Shown here piece by piece: positions 1 to 5,578 of a DNA stretch of 5,770 bases. Positions within the stretch are counted from its first letter, which is position 1. Every line of letters starts with the position of its first letter. The position numbers were made by a program, and so were the translations under genes. Below the pieces are notes generated by a model. That model searched no databases, was not told where the DNA came from, and saw only the letters and a program-made list of their open reading frames with translations. The DNA comes from Conexibacter sp. (GTDB taxonomy: Bacteria > Actinomycetota > Thermoleophilia > Solirubrobacterales > Solirubrobacteraceae), in contig JAOPZD010000377.1 in assembly GCA_025964295.1 (NCBI GenBank), positions 1 to 5,770 of the forward strand, given 5' to 3'.

Positions 1-148
1 GGGCGACGCCGAGGCGGTCGGCGAAGTCGCCGAAGCGCCGGACGCCGAGGAACGCGTCGCGGACGATCAGGAGGGTCCACCGCTCGCCCACCAGCTCGAG
101 GGTGCGGGCGACCGAGCAGCGTTGCGATTCGTAGGTCCGGCCGAGCAT
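1..148 (-). CDS. HxlR-family winged-helix transcriptional regulator (N-terminal part, truncated by window edge)
   Basis: Translating the minus strand from the ATG at 148 gives 49 residues beginning MLGRTYESQRCSVARTLELV and continuing with GERWTLLIVRDAF and RRFGDFADRLGVA. This is the signature N-terminus of the HxlR family: the GxRWTLLIxRD helix followed by the winged helix-turn-helix segment. Family members bind DNA as dimers and often respond to electrophiles, aldehydes or oxidants. The Cys at position 11 matches the single N-terminal cysteine used as a sensor in studied relatives such as YodB and HypR. The start at 148 is preferred over the in-frame ATG at 160 because GGAGG lies 5 nt upstream of it. 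The C-terminal half lies beyond position 1. It is transcribed divergently from the ATP-grasp operon, so it may repress itself or that operon, which is inference. Confidence 0.88.
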   Translation of the reverse strand, partial: MLGRTYESQRCSVARTLELVGERWTLLIVRDAFLGVRRFGDFADRLGVA

Positions 149-152
149 CTTG

Positions 153-158
153 CCCTCC
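153..158 (-). promoter_or_regulatory. Shine-Dalgarno site of the HxlR-type gene
   Basis: The minus strand reads GGAGGG here, ending 4 nt before the ATG at 148. It is a near-perfect anti-16S match at good spacing. It decides between two in-frame ATGs (160 and 148), because it overlaps the first and serves the second. Confidence 0.65.
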
Positions 159-179
159 ATTCTAGCGCCGGTTGATTGC

Positions 180-211
180 TTGACGCTACCTACTTCGCGC
201 ATGTCGTACTC
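180..211. promoter_or_regulatory. Possible promoter/operator in the divergent spacer
   Basis: The plus strand has TTGACG at 180-185, a good -35 hexamer. At the expected -10 distance there is only a weak match (TCGTAC around 204-209). Between them, TACTTC (191-196) and GTCGTA (203-208) form an imperfect inverted repeat with a 6-nt spacer, 4 of 6 positions being symmetric. An HxlR dimer site placed over a promoter would look like this, but the symmetry is weak and the assignment is a guess from position. No convincing promoter for the minus-strand gene was found. The rest of the spacer to 259 shows nothing else clear. Confidence 0.25.
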
Positions 212-259
212 GACCACGCGTACACCCGCGCGGGCTCCGATTTCGACCCAGATCCATAG

Positions 260-1948
260 ATGTCGTCCCCGACTGGGTACAGGATCACCACCCTGTCCAA
301 CTTGGTCACCGACGACACCGCGGCCTACCGGCCGCCGCCCGGGTGCTTCGACGAGGTGTTCGGGCCCGACGGTGTGCCGCGCCCGCACGCCGTCTCGCTC
401 GCCGCCGAGATCGCCGCGCTCGGCCCGGAGCTGCTGACGGCCGCCGGCCACCGCCGCGACGCGATCTTCGTCCAGCAGGGCATCACCTTCGACGCCACCG
501 GCGAGGACGAGCCCGTCAAGGACCGGCCGTTCCCGCTCGACCTCGTGCCGCGGATCCTGCCGGCCGCCGAGTGGGACCACATCGAGCGCGGCCTGCAGCA
601 GCGCATCCGCGCGCTGAACCGCTTCATCGACGACGTCTACCACGAGCGCGACATCGTCAAGGCCGGGATCGTGCCGTGGCGCCTGATCGTCAGCCGCTCG
701 CACTTCGCGCGCGCCGCGCACGGCGTGCGCCCGCCGGGCGGCGTCTACTGCCACGTCGCGGGCTGCGACCTCGTCCGGGACGCCGACGGCTCGTGGAAGG
801 TGCTGGAGGACAACGTCCGCACGCCGTCGGGCATCTCCTACGTGTTGGAGAACCGCGTGGCGATGACGCGGCTGGTCCCGCAGTTCTTCCGCCACCACCG
901 CGTGCGGCCCGTCGACCACTACCCGCAGCTGCTGCTCGCGGGCCTGCGCTCGGTCGCGCCCAGCGCGGAGGACGAGGCGACGGTCGTCGTCTGGACCCCG
1001 GGCCCGATGAACTCCGCCTACTTCGAGCACGCGTTCCTCGCGCGCCAGATGGGCGTCGAGCTCGTCGAGGCCTCCGACCTCGTCGTCCGCGACGACGTCC
1101 TCTACATGCGCACGACCGCCGGGCTGCGGCGCGTGCACGCGGTATACCGGCGCCTGGACGACGACTTCGTCGACCCGCTGGAGTTCCGCCCCGACTCGCT
1201 GCTCGGCGTCCCCGGCCTCGTGCGCGCCTACCGCGCGGGGACCGTCGCGATCGCCAACGCCCTGGGCACCGGCGTCGCCGACGACAAGGCCGTCTACCAC
1301 TACGTGCCGGAGATGATCCGGTTCTACCTGTCTGAGGAGCCGATCCTCGACAACGTCCGGACCTACCTGATGGCCGACGAGCGCCAGCGCGAGACCGCGC
1401 TGGCCCGCCGCGCCGAGCTGGTGTTCAAGCCGACGGACGGGTCCGGCGGCAAGGGCGTGTTCATCGGGCCGGCCACGCCGAAGGAGGCGCTCGACGGCCT
1501 GGCCGACGTCATCCGCGCCCAGCCGGAGAAGTGGATCGCCCAGGAGGTCGTCAACCTCTCGACCGTCCCGACCGCGATGCCCGACGGCTCGCTGGCGCCC
1601 CGCCACGTCGACCTGCGGCCGTTCGCGGTCTTCGGCGAGCAGATCCGGATCGTGCCCGGCGGCCTGACGCGCGTCGCGCTGACCGAGGGCTCGATGATCG
1701 TCAACTCCTCGCGCGGCGGCGGCTCCAAGGACACGTGGGTGCTCGAGGACGACGTGCGCAGCGAGGCCGCGCGCGCGGGCGACACCGCGCTGCACGACAT
1801 CGTGCCCACGACGATGCCCGGCCTGCGCTACGGCGGCGACTGGCAGGGCCAGCAGCAGCAACAGCAGCAGCTGCGCGGCGCGATCGGCCGGCGCGACGAG
1901 CTGCGCCGCGGCGGCGGCATCGGGCGCCCGGGCGGCGGGCGGCGCTAG
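260..1948 (+). CDS. Circularly permuted ATP-grasp family protein (type 2, former DUF404/DUF407)
   Basis: The 562-residue product matches the CP_ATPgrasp family in order. It has an N-terminal FDEVFGPDGVPRPH block, QQGITFDATGE, PFPLDLVPRILPAAEWDHIE and VRPPGGVYCHVAGCDLVRD. LEDNVRTPSGISYVLENR starts at residue 182, and the glycine-rich loop VFKPTDGSGGKG covers 388-399. HVDLRPFAVFG starts at 449 and TEGSMIVNSSRGGGSKDTW covers 475-493. ATP-grasp enzymes activate a carboxylate with ATP and join it to an amine or thiol; here the substrate is unknown and a peptide-type amide is the published prediction. No signal peptide or membrane segment is seen. The codon just before the ATG is a stop (TAG, 257-259), so the start cannot lie further upstream; no clear ribosome site precedes it, and TTG at 302 is the next weak alternative. 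About 69 residues after the last conserved motif form an unusual tail with seven consecutive Gln and an Arg/Gly-rich end. The next gene starts 3 nt later. Confidence 0.93.
   Translation: MSSPTGYRITTLSNLVTDDTAAYRPPPGCFDEVFGPDGVPRPHAVSLAAEIAALGPELLTAAGHRRDAIFVQQGITFDATGEDEPVKDRPFPLDLVPRILPAAEWDHIERGLQQRIRALNRFIDDVYHERDIVKAGIVPWRLIVSRSHFARAAHGVRPPGGVYCHVAGCDLVRDADGSWKVLEDNVRTPSGISYVLENRVAMTRLVPQFFRHHRVRPVDHYPQLLLAGLRSVAPSAEDEATVVVWTPGPMNSAYFEHAFLARQMGVELVEASDLVVRDDVLYMRTTAGLRRVHAVYRRLDDDFVDPLEFRPDSLLGVPGLVRAYRAGTVAIANALGTGVADDKAVYHYVPEMIRFYLSEEPILDNVRTYLMADERQRETALARRAELVFKPTDGSGGKGVFIGPATPKEALDGLADVIRAQPEKWIAQEVVNLSTVPTAMPDGSLAPRHVDLRPFAVFGEQIRIVPGGLTRVALTEGSMIVNSSRGGGSKDTWVLEDDVRSEAARAGDTALHDIVPTTMPGLRYGGDWQGQQQQQQQLRGAIGRRDELRRGGGIGRPGGGRR
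1850..1870 (+). repeat. CAG/CAA triplet run encoding polyglutamine
   Basis: Seven consecutive glutamine codons (three CAG, one CAA, three CAG) encode residues 531-537 of the ATP-grasp protein. They lie in its low-complexity C-terminal tail, after all recognisable catalytic motifs. A triplet run of this kind can change length by slippage without breaking the frame. Confidence 0.85.
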
Positions 1949-1951
1949 GCC

Positions 1952-2914
1952 ATGCTGTCGCGGATCGCGCAGGAGCTGTTCTGGCTGGGGCGCAACATCG
2001 CGCGCGCCGAGCACACCGCCCGCATGCTCGACGGCGTCTTCCAGGCGTCGCTGCAGGGGCGGCCCGACGACCCCGCCGGCGTGCGCCTCGGCTGGGGCTC
2101 GATCCTGGCGATCATGGGCGCGCAGGCCGACGGGCGCCCGGTCCGCCGCGACGAGGTGCTCAACCGCATGACGCTGGCCCGCGACGAGCCGGCGTCGGTG
2201 ATCTCCTGCGTGTCCCGGGGGCGGGAGGGCGCCCGCACCGTGCGCGACGTGATCTCCGCCGAGATGTGGGAGGCGATCAACACCACGCACCTGGCGCTCA
2301 GCGCCGGCGACCTCGAGGGCCGCATGCAGATGGGGCCCTACAGCGTCTTCCAGTACGTCAAGGAGCGCAGCGCGCTGTTCTGGGGGCTCAACAGCCGGAC
2401 GATGCTGCGCGACGAGGCGCGCGCGTTCCTCGTCGCCGGCGGCCGGATCGAGTCGGCCGACATGGTCCTGCGGATGCTGCGCGTCGCGATGCCCTCGCCC
2501 GGCGAGCACGTCGAGAGCACCGACGGCGTCCGCGACGGCCAGGCGCTCGCGCTGCTGCAGGCCGTCGGCGGCTTCCAGGCCTTCCGCCGCGCGGTGCCCG
2601 CGCCGCCCAACGCCGGGCCGGTCGCGCGCTTCCTGCTCTACGAGCGCGCCTACCCCGACTCCGTCGCGGCGTCGGTCGACGCGGTGCACGGCGCGCTGGT
2701 CGACGCCGACGAGGCGCCGCGGTCCTCCGAGCCGGTGCTGCGGCTCAGCCGGCTGGCCGCCGACCTCGAGTTCCGTGGCCGCGCCGCCGCCGAGGATGGC
2801 AACCTGGCCGAGGCCAGCTCGCTGGTCCAGTCCGAGCTCGCGCTGGTCGACGCCGACATCGCCGAGCGCTACTTCGCCGGCGCGATCGCCGCGGCCGGGA
2901 CCGTGGTCGCATGA
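1952..2914 (+). CDS. Alpha-E domain protein (DUF403)
   Basis: The 320-residue product is all helical in character and matches the alpha-E family at its usual length of roughly 310 residues. It opens with MLSRIAQELFWLGRNIARAE, the hallmark N-terminus with R18, E20 and R24. The central SRGREGARTVRDVISAEMWEAIN block (E104, W106) follows. Then comes KERSALFWGLNSRTMLRDEA and a second RIESAD motif at 165-170, like the RYLERAD seen in relatives. The C-terminal part holds the usual FLLYERAYPDSVAASVDAV block. The biochemical role is unknown. The family is found next to, or fused with, circularly permuted ATP-grasp proteins, so a role as partner or substrate-handling subunit is inferred. It begins 3 nt after the ATP-grasp stop with no strong ribosome site, and its stop overlaps the next start as ATGA. 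Both points indicate translational coupling. Confidence 0.92.
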   Translation: MLSRIAQELFWLGRNIARAEHTARMLDGVFQASLQGRPDDPAGVRLGWGSILAIMGAQADGRPVRRDEVLNRMTLARDEPASVISCVSRGREGARTVRDVISAEMWEAINTTHLALSAGDLEGRMQMGPYSVFQYVKERSALFWGLNSRTMLRDEARAFLVAGGRIESADMVLRMLRVAMPSPGEHVESTDGVRDGQALALLQAVGGFQAFRRAVPAPPNAGPVARFLLYERAYPDSVAASVDAVHGALVDADEAPRSSEPVLRLSRLAADLEFRGRAAAEDGNLAEASSLVQSELALVDADIAERYFAGAIAAAGTVVA

Positions 2915-3786
2915 ACTACGACATCCACTACCTCACCGCCTACCGCTACGCGGCGCCGGTCAGCGACAACCTCAACGCGCTGCGCGTGCGGCCCGCGACG
3001 ACGTCCAACCAGCGCTGCGACGAGTTCCACGTGCGGCTGGACCCCGAGGCGCGGGTCCACCGCCACGTCGACTACTTCGGCACCGAGGTCCTGGAGTTCG
3101 GCGTCGCTCGGCCGCACGACCACCTGACGATCGACGTCCGCGCCCGCGTGGTGACCAGCGAGCCGCCGGAGGCGCCCGAGGCGCCGTGGGAGCACCTGGA
3201 TGGCGACACCTACGCCGAGGCGGCGGGCGAGTTCCTGCTGGCCGCCGACGACGAGCCCTCCGACGAGCGGCTCGCCGACCTGCTCGACATCGCGCGCGCC
3301 CGCACGCCGCTGGCCACGCTGCGCTGGCTCAACGAGCTGATCCCCGACCGCTTCGCCTACCGGCCCGGCGTGACCTACGTCGGCTCGACGATCGAGGACC
3401 TGCTGGCCGCGGGCGCCGGCGTCTGCCAGGACTTCGTGCACCTCGGGCTGGTGCTGCTGCGCCGCAACGGCATCGCGGCGCGCTACGTCTCCGGCTACCT
3501 GTTCAGCGCGCCGGAGGACGGGGGGACCGACTCCGTCGAGGTCCAGACGCACGCGTGGCTGGAGGCGCTGCTGCCCGGCACGGGCGGGCGCGGCGAGCCG
3601 ATCTGGGTCGGCGCCGACCCGACCAACCGGCGGCTGGCGGGGGAGACCCACGTCAAGATCGGCCACGGCCGCCGCTACGGCGACGTGCCGCCGATCAAGG
3701 GCGTCTACCGAGGCGCCGCAGGGGCCGAGCTCGAGGCGTCGGTCTCCATGACCCGCCTCGACCCTGCCGCATCGGCACGGGCGTAG
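2911..3786 (+). CDS. Transglutaminase-like cysteine protein with bacterial transglutaminase N-terminal domain
   Basis: The 291-residue product starts with the beta-rich N-terminal region typical of this family ([26 protein letters not shown], roughly residues 3-95). A transglutaminase/protease core follows. The catalytic triad is readable: C172 in [13 protein letters not shown]214 in [13 protein letters not shown] and D236 in WVGADPTNR. The triad is intact, so the protein is probably an active thiol enzyme, hydrolysing or exchanging amide bonds. The substrate is unknown. There is no signal peptide, which fits a cytoplasmic partner of the ATP-grasp and alpha-E proteins rather than a secreted cross-linking enzyme. 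It overlaps the upstream gene by 4 nt (ATGA) and is the last gene of the operon, with a hairpin 19 nt after its stop. In the published comparative-genomic model the transglutaminase-like member cleaves or recycles the product made by the ATP-grasp member; that role is inference here. Confidence 0.93.
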   Translation: MNYDIHYLTAYRYAAPVSDNLNALRVRPATTSNQRCDEFHVRLDPEARVHRHVDYFGTEVLEFGVARPHDHLTIDVRARVVTSEPPEAPEAPWEHLDGDTYAEAAGEFLLAADDEPSDERLADLLDIARARTPLATLRWLNELIPDRFAYRPGVTYVGSTIEDLLAAGAGVCQDFVHLGLVLLRRNGIAARYVSGYLFSAPEDGGTDSVEVQTHAWLEALLPGTGGRGEPIWVGADPTNRRLAGETHVKIGHGRRYGDVPPIKGVYRGAAGAELEASVSMTRLDPAASARA

Positions 3787-3804
3787 CGCAAGGGCCGAAC
3801 CATC

Positions 3805-3822
3805 GCGCTCCGTCGGGAGCGC
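3805..3822 (+). terminator. Hairpin after the ATP-grasp/alpha-E/transglutaminase operon
   Basis: GCGCTCC (3805-3811) and GGAGCGC (3816-3822) are a perfect 7-bp inverted repeat around a GTCG loop, beginning 19 nt after the transglutaminase stop. Position and stability fit a 3'-end hairpin of the operon. No U-run follows (AACCGCGC), so it is not a classical intrinsic terminator. It could be a Rho-aided end, an RNA-stabilising stem or a protein site over the following promoter's -35 region. Confidence 0.4.
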
Positions 3823-3843
3823 AACCGCGCTATCCTGCGAGGT
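3808..3843 (+). promoter_or_regulatory. Candidate promoter for the rpmG-secE-nusG-rplK cluster
   Basis: TATCCT at 3831-3836 fits the actinobacterial -10 pattern TANNNT, placing transcription start near 3843 and giving a leader of about 89 nt before rpmG. The -35 region, around 3808-3813, is not a recognisable hexamer and falls inside the upstream hairpin. The call rests on the -10 match, and on the need for a promoter between two functionally unrelated operons. Confidence 0.35.
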
Positions 3844-3844
3844 C

Positions 3845-3872
3845 GACTCGCTCCGGGGCGAGTCCTTTCTTT
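3845..3872 (+). terminator. Intrinsic-terminator-like hairpin with U-rich tail, upstream of rpmG
   Basis: GACTCGC (3845-3851) pairs perfectly with GCGAGTC (3858-3864) across a short loop, and CTTTCTTT follows (3865-3872). A GC-rich stem with a pyrimidine/U-rich tail is the form of a Rho-independent terminator. It may end readthrough from the transglutaminase operon. If transcription starts near 3843 it would instead be the first structure in the rpmG leader, acting as an attenuator or a 5'-protecting stem. The sequence alone does not separate these options. Confidence 0.5.
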
Positions 3873-3920
3873 GCCCCGGGTCAGAGCGGTCGAACCACCT
3901 TCCCCTCGTACAGATTGCAC

Positions 3921-3925
3921 GGGAG
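3921..3925 (+). promoter_or_regulatory. Shine-Dalgarno site of rpmG
   Basis: GGGAG ends 6 nt before the rpmG ATG. It lies inside a small self-complementary stretch (ACGG at 3919-3922 against CCGT at 3927-3930), so a weak 4-bp stem could partly hide it. That stem is too short to claim as regulation. Confidence 0.6.
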
Positions 3926-3931
3926 CCCGTT

Positions 3932-4096
3932 ATGGCCCGCGGAGACGTGCGTATCGCTGTGACCCTCGCCTGCGAGGATTGCAAGCGGCGCAACTACCAG
4001 ACGAATAAGAGCAAGCGCAACACGCCTGATCGCATCACCCTGCGCAAGTTCTGCAAGTGGTGTCGTTGCCACACGAGCCACCGGGAGACCCGCTAG
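3932..4096 (+). CDS. rpmG: 50S ribosomal protein L33 (zinc-binding C+ form)
   Basis: This short gene encodes 54 residues beginning [20 protein letters not shown], with [15 protein letters not shown] in the middle and [16 protein letters not shown] at the end. That is full length for L33. Two CxxC pairs (C14/C17 and C41/C44) form the zinc ribbon of the C+ paralogue, and a further Cys at 46 is not part of the usual quartet. L33 sits on the large subunit near the E site. GGGAG lies 6 nt upstream of the ATG. The gene opens the cluster, with secE following after 16 nt, the arrangement common in actinobacteria and Gram-positives. Confidence 0.96.
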   Translation: MARGDVRIAVTLACEDCKRRNYQTNKSKRNTPDRITLRKFCKWCRCHTSHRETR

Positions 4097-4102
4097 GTCC
4101 CC

Positions 4103-4106
4103 GGAG
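4103..4106 (+). promoter_or_regulatory. Shine-Dalgarno site of secE
   Basis: GGAG stands 6 nt before the ATG at 4113 but only 3 nt before the in-frame TTG at 4110, so it favours the ATG. It lies in the 16-nt gap after rpmG. Confidence 0.55.
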
Positions 4107-4112
4107 CCTTTG

Positions 4113-4586
4113 ATGGCCCCTGATCGACAGCCCGGCGGGAACGACCCGCAAGGCCCCGCGCCGACCGAACCGCACCAGGACAACGTCCCGGGCGAGCTGG
4201 AGCATGCCTCCGGCGAGGTCGACGAGTTCGAGGCCGCCCTGGCGAGCGGGGCCAACGCCGAGGGCACCGACGACGACGTCGACGAGGAGCTCGACCGCCG
4301 CATGAGCGAGCCGGTCGGCGACCTCGACGACGACGGCGACGTCGATGAGGACGACCGCGCGCTGGCGCGGACGGGCGGCCGGCAGACGGCGCATCCGCCC
4401 AAGGGCGGCCCGCGGTTCCTGCAGTTCCTCCGCGCGTCCTGGGCCGAGCTGCAGCGCGTCCAGTGGCCCGACCGCCGCCAGGTCGCACAGGCCACCGGCG
4501 TCGTCGTCGGCTTCGTCGTCGTCGCGGGCGCTTACCTCGGGGTGGCCGACTGGGTCGCCCAGAAGGTCGTCGACTTCATCATCTAA
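4113..4586 (+). CDS. secE: Preprotein translocase subunit SecE with long acidic N-terminal extension
   Basis: The 157-residue product ends in a classic single-span SecE domain. An amphipathic helix with [20 protein letters not shown] (residues 102-121) carries the conserved E-x3-V-x-W-P motif. One hydrophobic membrane segment follows at about 127-146, then a short tail. SecE clamps SecY in the plasma-membrane translocon. Minimal single-span SecE proteins are about 60 residues, so roughly 95 residues here are extra. They are hydrophilic and strongly acidic: 17 of residues 53-81 are Asp or Glu, including DDDVDEE and DGDVDEDD as an imperfect repeat. They carry no second membrane span. Extended SecE proteins are known in actinobacteria, but the extension's role is unknown. 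The ATG at 4113 has a GGAG site; an internal ATG at 4302 with GAGGAG 12 nt upstream is a less likely start that would give a 94-residue protein. nusG follows after 31 nt. Confidence 0.95.
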   Translation: MAPDRQPGGNDPQGPAPTEPHQDNVPGELEHASGEVDEFEAALASGANAEGTDDDVDEELDRRMSEPVGDLDDDGDVDEDDRALARTGGRQTAHPPKGGPRFLQFLRASWAELQRVQWPDRRQVAQATGVVVGFVVVAGAYLGVADWVAQKVVDFII

Positions 4587-4617
4587 GAGGCGGCCCACCC
4601 GCCACGGATCTCACTTC

Positions 4618-5139
4618 ATGTATCGCTGGTACGTCGTCAACACATATTCCGGACACGAGAACAAGGTCAAGTCCAACCTCGAGCATCGCGCGAGCTCCCT
4701 CGGGCAGCGTCGCGCCATCCGCTCGGTGGTCGTGCCGACCGAGACCGTGTCCGAGATGAAGGACGGGCAGAAGGTCTCGCAGGAGAAGCGGACCATGCCC
4801 GGCTACGTGCTGGTCAACATGGACCTCAACGAGGACTCGTGGCAGCTCGTCAAGGGCACGCCCGGCGTCACCGGCTTCGTCGGTGCCTCCAACGAGCCCG
4901 TCCCGCTCACCCAGCCCGAGGTCGATCGCCTGCTGCACCGCGAGGTCGCGCAGAAGGTCGCCACCAAGGCCCAGTTCTCCATCGGCGAGTCCGTCAAGGT
5001 GATCTCGGGCCCGCTGTCCGACTTCTCCGGCGAGATCTCGGAGATCAACCAGGACGCCCAGAAGCTCAAGGTCCTGGTATCCATCTTCGGTCGCGAGACG
5101 CCCGTCGAAGTCGGTTTCGATCAGGTCAAGAAGATCTAG
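4618..5139 (+). CDS. nusG: Transcription termination/antitermination factor NusG
   Basis: The 173-residue product starts [20 protein letters not shown], the hallmark N-terminus of NusG. The NGN domain (about 1-105) contains the conserved MPGYVLVNM at 60-68 and [12 protein letters not shown], and binds RNA polymerase at the clamp. After a short linker, the C-terminal KOW domain (120-173, [19 protein letters not shown] to the end) contacts Rho or ribosomal protein S10. The length is close to the compact E. coli form. It lacks the long N-terminal extension found on many actinobacterial NusG proteins. The ATG at 4618 is chosen because the conserved sequence begins at the second residue. Only a weak GGA at 4606 serves as ribosome site. 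It lies between secE and rplK, the near-universal bacterial order. Confidence 0.97.
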   Translation: MYRWYVVNTYSGHENKVKSNLEHRASSLGQRRAIRSVVVPTETVSEMKDGQKVSQEKRTMPGYVLVNMDLNEDSWQLVKGTPGVTGFVGASNEPVPLTQPEVDRLLHREVAQKVATKAQFSIGESVKVISGPLSDFSGEISEINQDAQKLKVLVSIFGRETPVEVGFDQVKKI

Positions 5140-5153
5140 AAGGCTTCCCAGAA

Positions 5154-5576
5154 ATGGCCAAGAAGGTACTCACCCAGATCAAGCTGCAGGCCGTCGGCGG
5201 CCAGGCCTCCCCGGCCCCGCCCGTCGGTCCCGCGCTCGGTCAGCACGGCATCAACATCATGGAGTTCTGCAAGGCGTTCAACGCCCAGACCCAGCAGGAC
5301 TCCGGCACGCTCATCCCGGTCGTGATCACGGTCTACGAGGACCGCTCGTTCACGTTCGTGACCAAGACGCCGCCCGCCGCGGTGCTCATCAAGCAGGCCA
5401 TCGGCCTCGAGAAGGGCTCCGGCGAGCCGCACCGCAACAAGGTCGGCCGCATCAGCAAGGACCAGGTCCGCGCGATCGCCGAGAAGAAGCTGCAGGACCT
5501 GAACGCGAACGATCTCGATCAGGCCAGCAAGATCATCGAAGGCACCGCCCGCAGCATGGGCGTGGAGGTCGTCTAG
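5154..5576 (+). CDS. rplK: 50S ribosomal protein L11
   Basis: The 140-residue product is full length for L11. It has the N-terminal [20 protein letters not shown], then [20 protein letters not shown] with the proline pair that thiopeptide antibiotics contact. [20 protein letters not shown] and a C-terminal RNA-binding domain with [20 protein letters not shown] and [10 protein letters not shown] follow. L11 forms the GTPase-associated stalk base with 23S rRNA and is needed for RelA-type stringent signalling. It starts 14 nt after the nusG stop, with AGAAGG about 10 nt upstream as a modest ribosome site. rplA follows after 2 nt, so the two are probably translated together. In E. coli L1 represses this pair by binding the leader mRNA; I could not identify such a site here. 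Confidence 0.98.
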   Translation: MAKKVLTQIKLQAVGGQASPAPPVGPALGQHGINIMEFCKAFNAQTQQDSGTLIPVVITVYEDRSFTFVTKTPPAAVLIKQAIGLEKGSGEPHRNKVGRISKDQVRAIAEKKLQDLNANDLDQASKIIEGTARSMGVEVV

Positions 5577-5578
5577 TC

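Noticed and set aside
343..1335. A 330-codon plus-strand frame inside the ATP-grasp gene
   Set aside because: Its translation is almost only Arg, Ala, Pro and Gly, and it overlaps well-conserved ATP-grasp motifs in the true frame.
3520..3525. Run of six G in the transglutaminase gene as a possible frameshift or slippage site
   Set aside because: The reading frame continues intact into the catalytic His and Asp motifs, with no sign of an alternative product.
1531..3786. A 751-codon open frame running through the end of the ATP-grasp gene, all of alpha-E and into the transglutaminase gene
   Set aside because: Up to 2910 it translates to Arg/Ala/Gly-rich nonsense typical of shifted frames in GC-rich DNA. 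Only the part from the ATG at 2911 matches a family.
3873..3915. Possible tRNA-like segment (GGTCGAACCACC) upstream of rpmG, where some actinobacteria carry tRNA genes
   Set aside because: It resembles a T-loop on one strand only, and I could find no pairing acceptor, D or anticodon stems on either strand.
2869..3993. A 374-codon open frame on the minus strand
   Set aside because: It is antisense to the whole transglutaminase gene and reads as Val/Gly/Arg/Ala-rich sequence without domain motifs. Lack of stops is expected opposite GC-rich coding DNA.
4035..4598. Minus-strand open frames opposite secE
   Set aside because: They mirror the repetitive Asp/Glu codons of the SecE extension and have no recognisable domains.
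5140..5153. L1 autoregulatory site ahead of rplK
   Set aside because: The gap is only 14 nt and holds just a tiny GAA/TTC complementarity. There is no visible copy of the 23S rRNA L1-binding structure.
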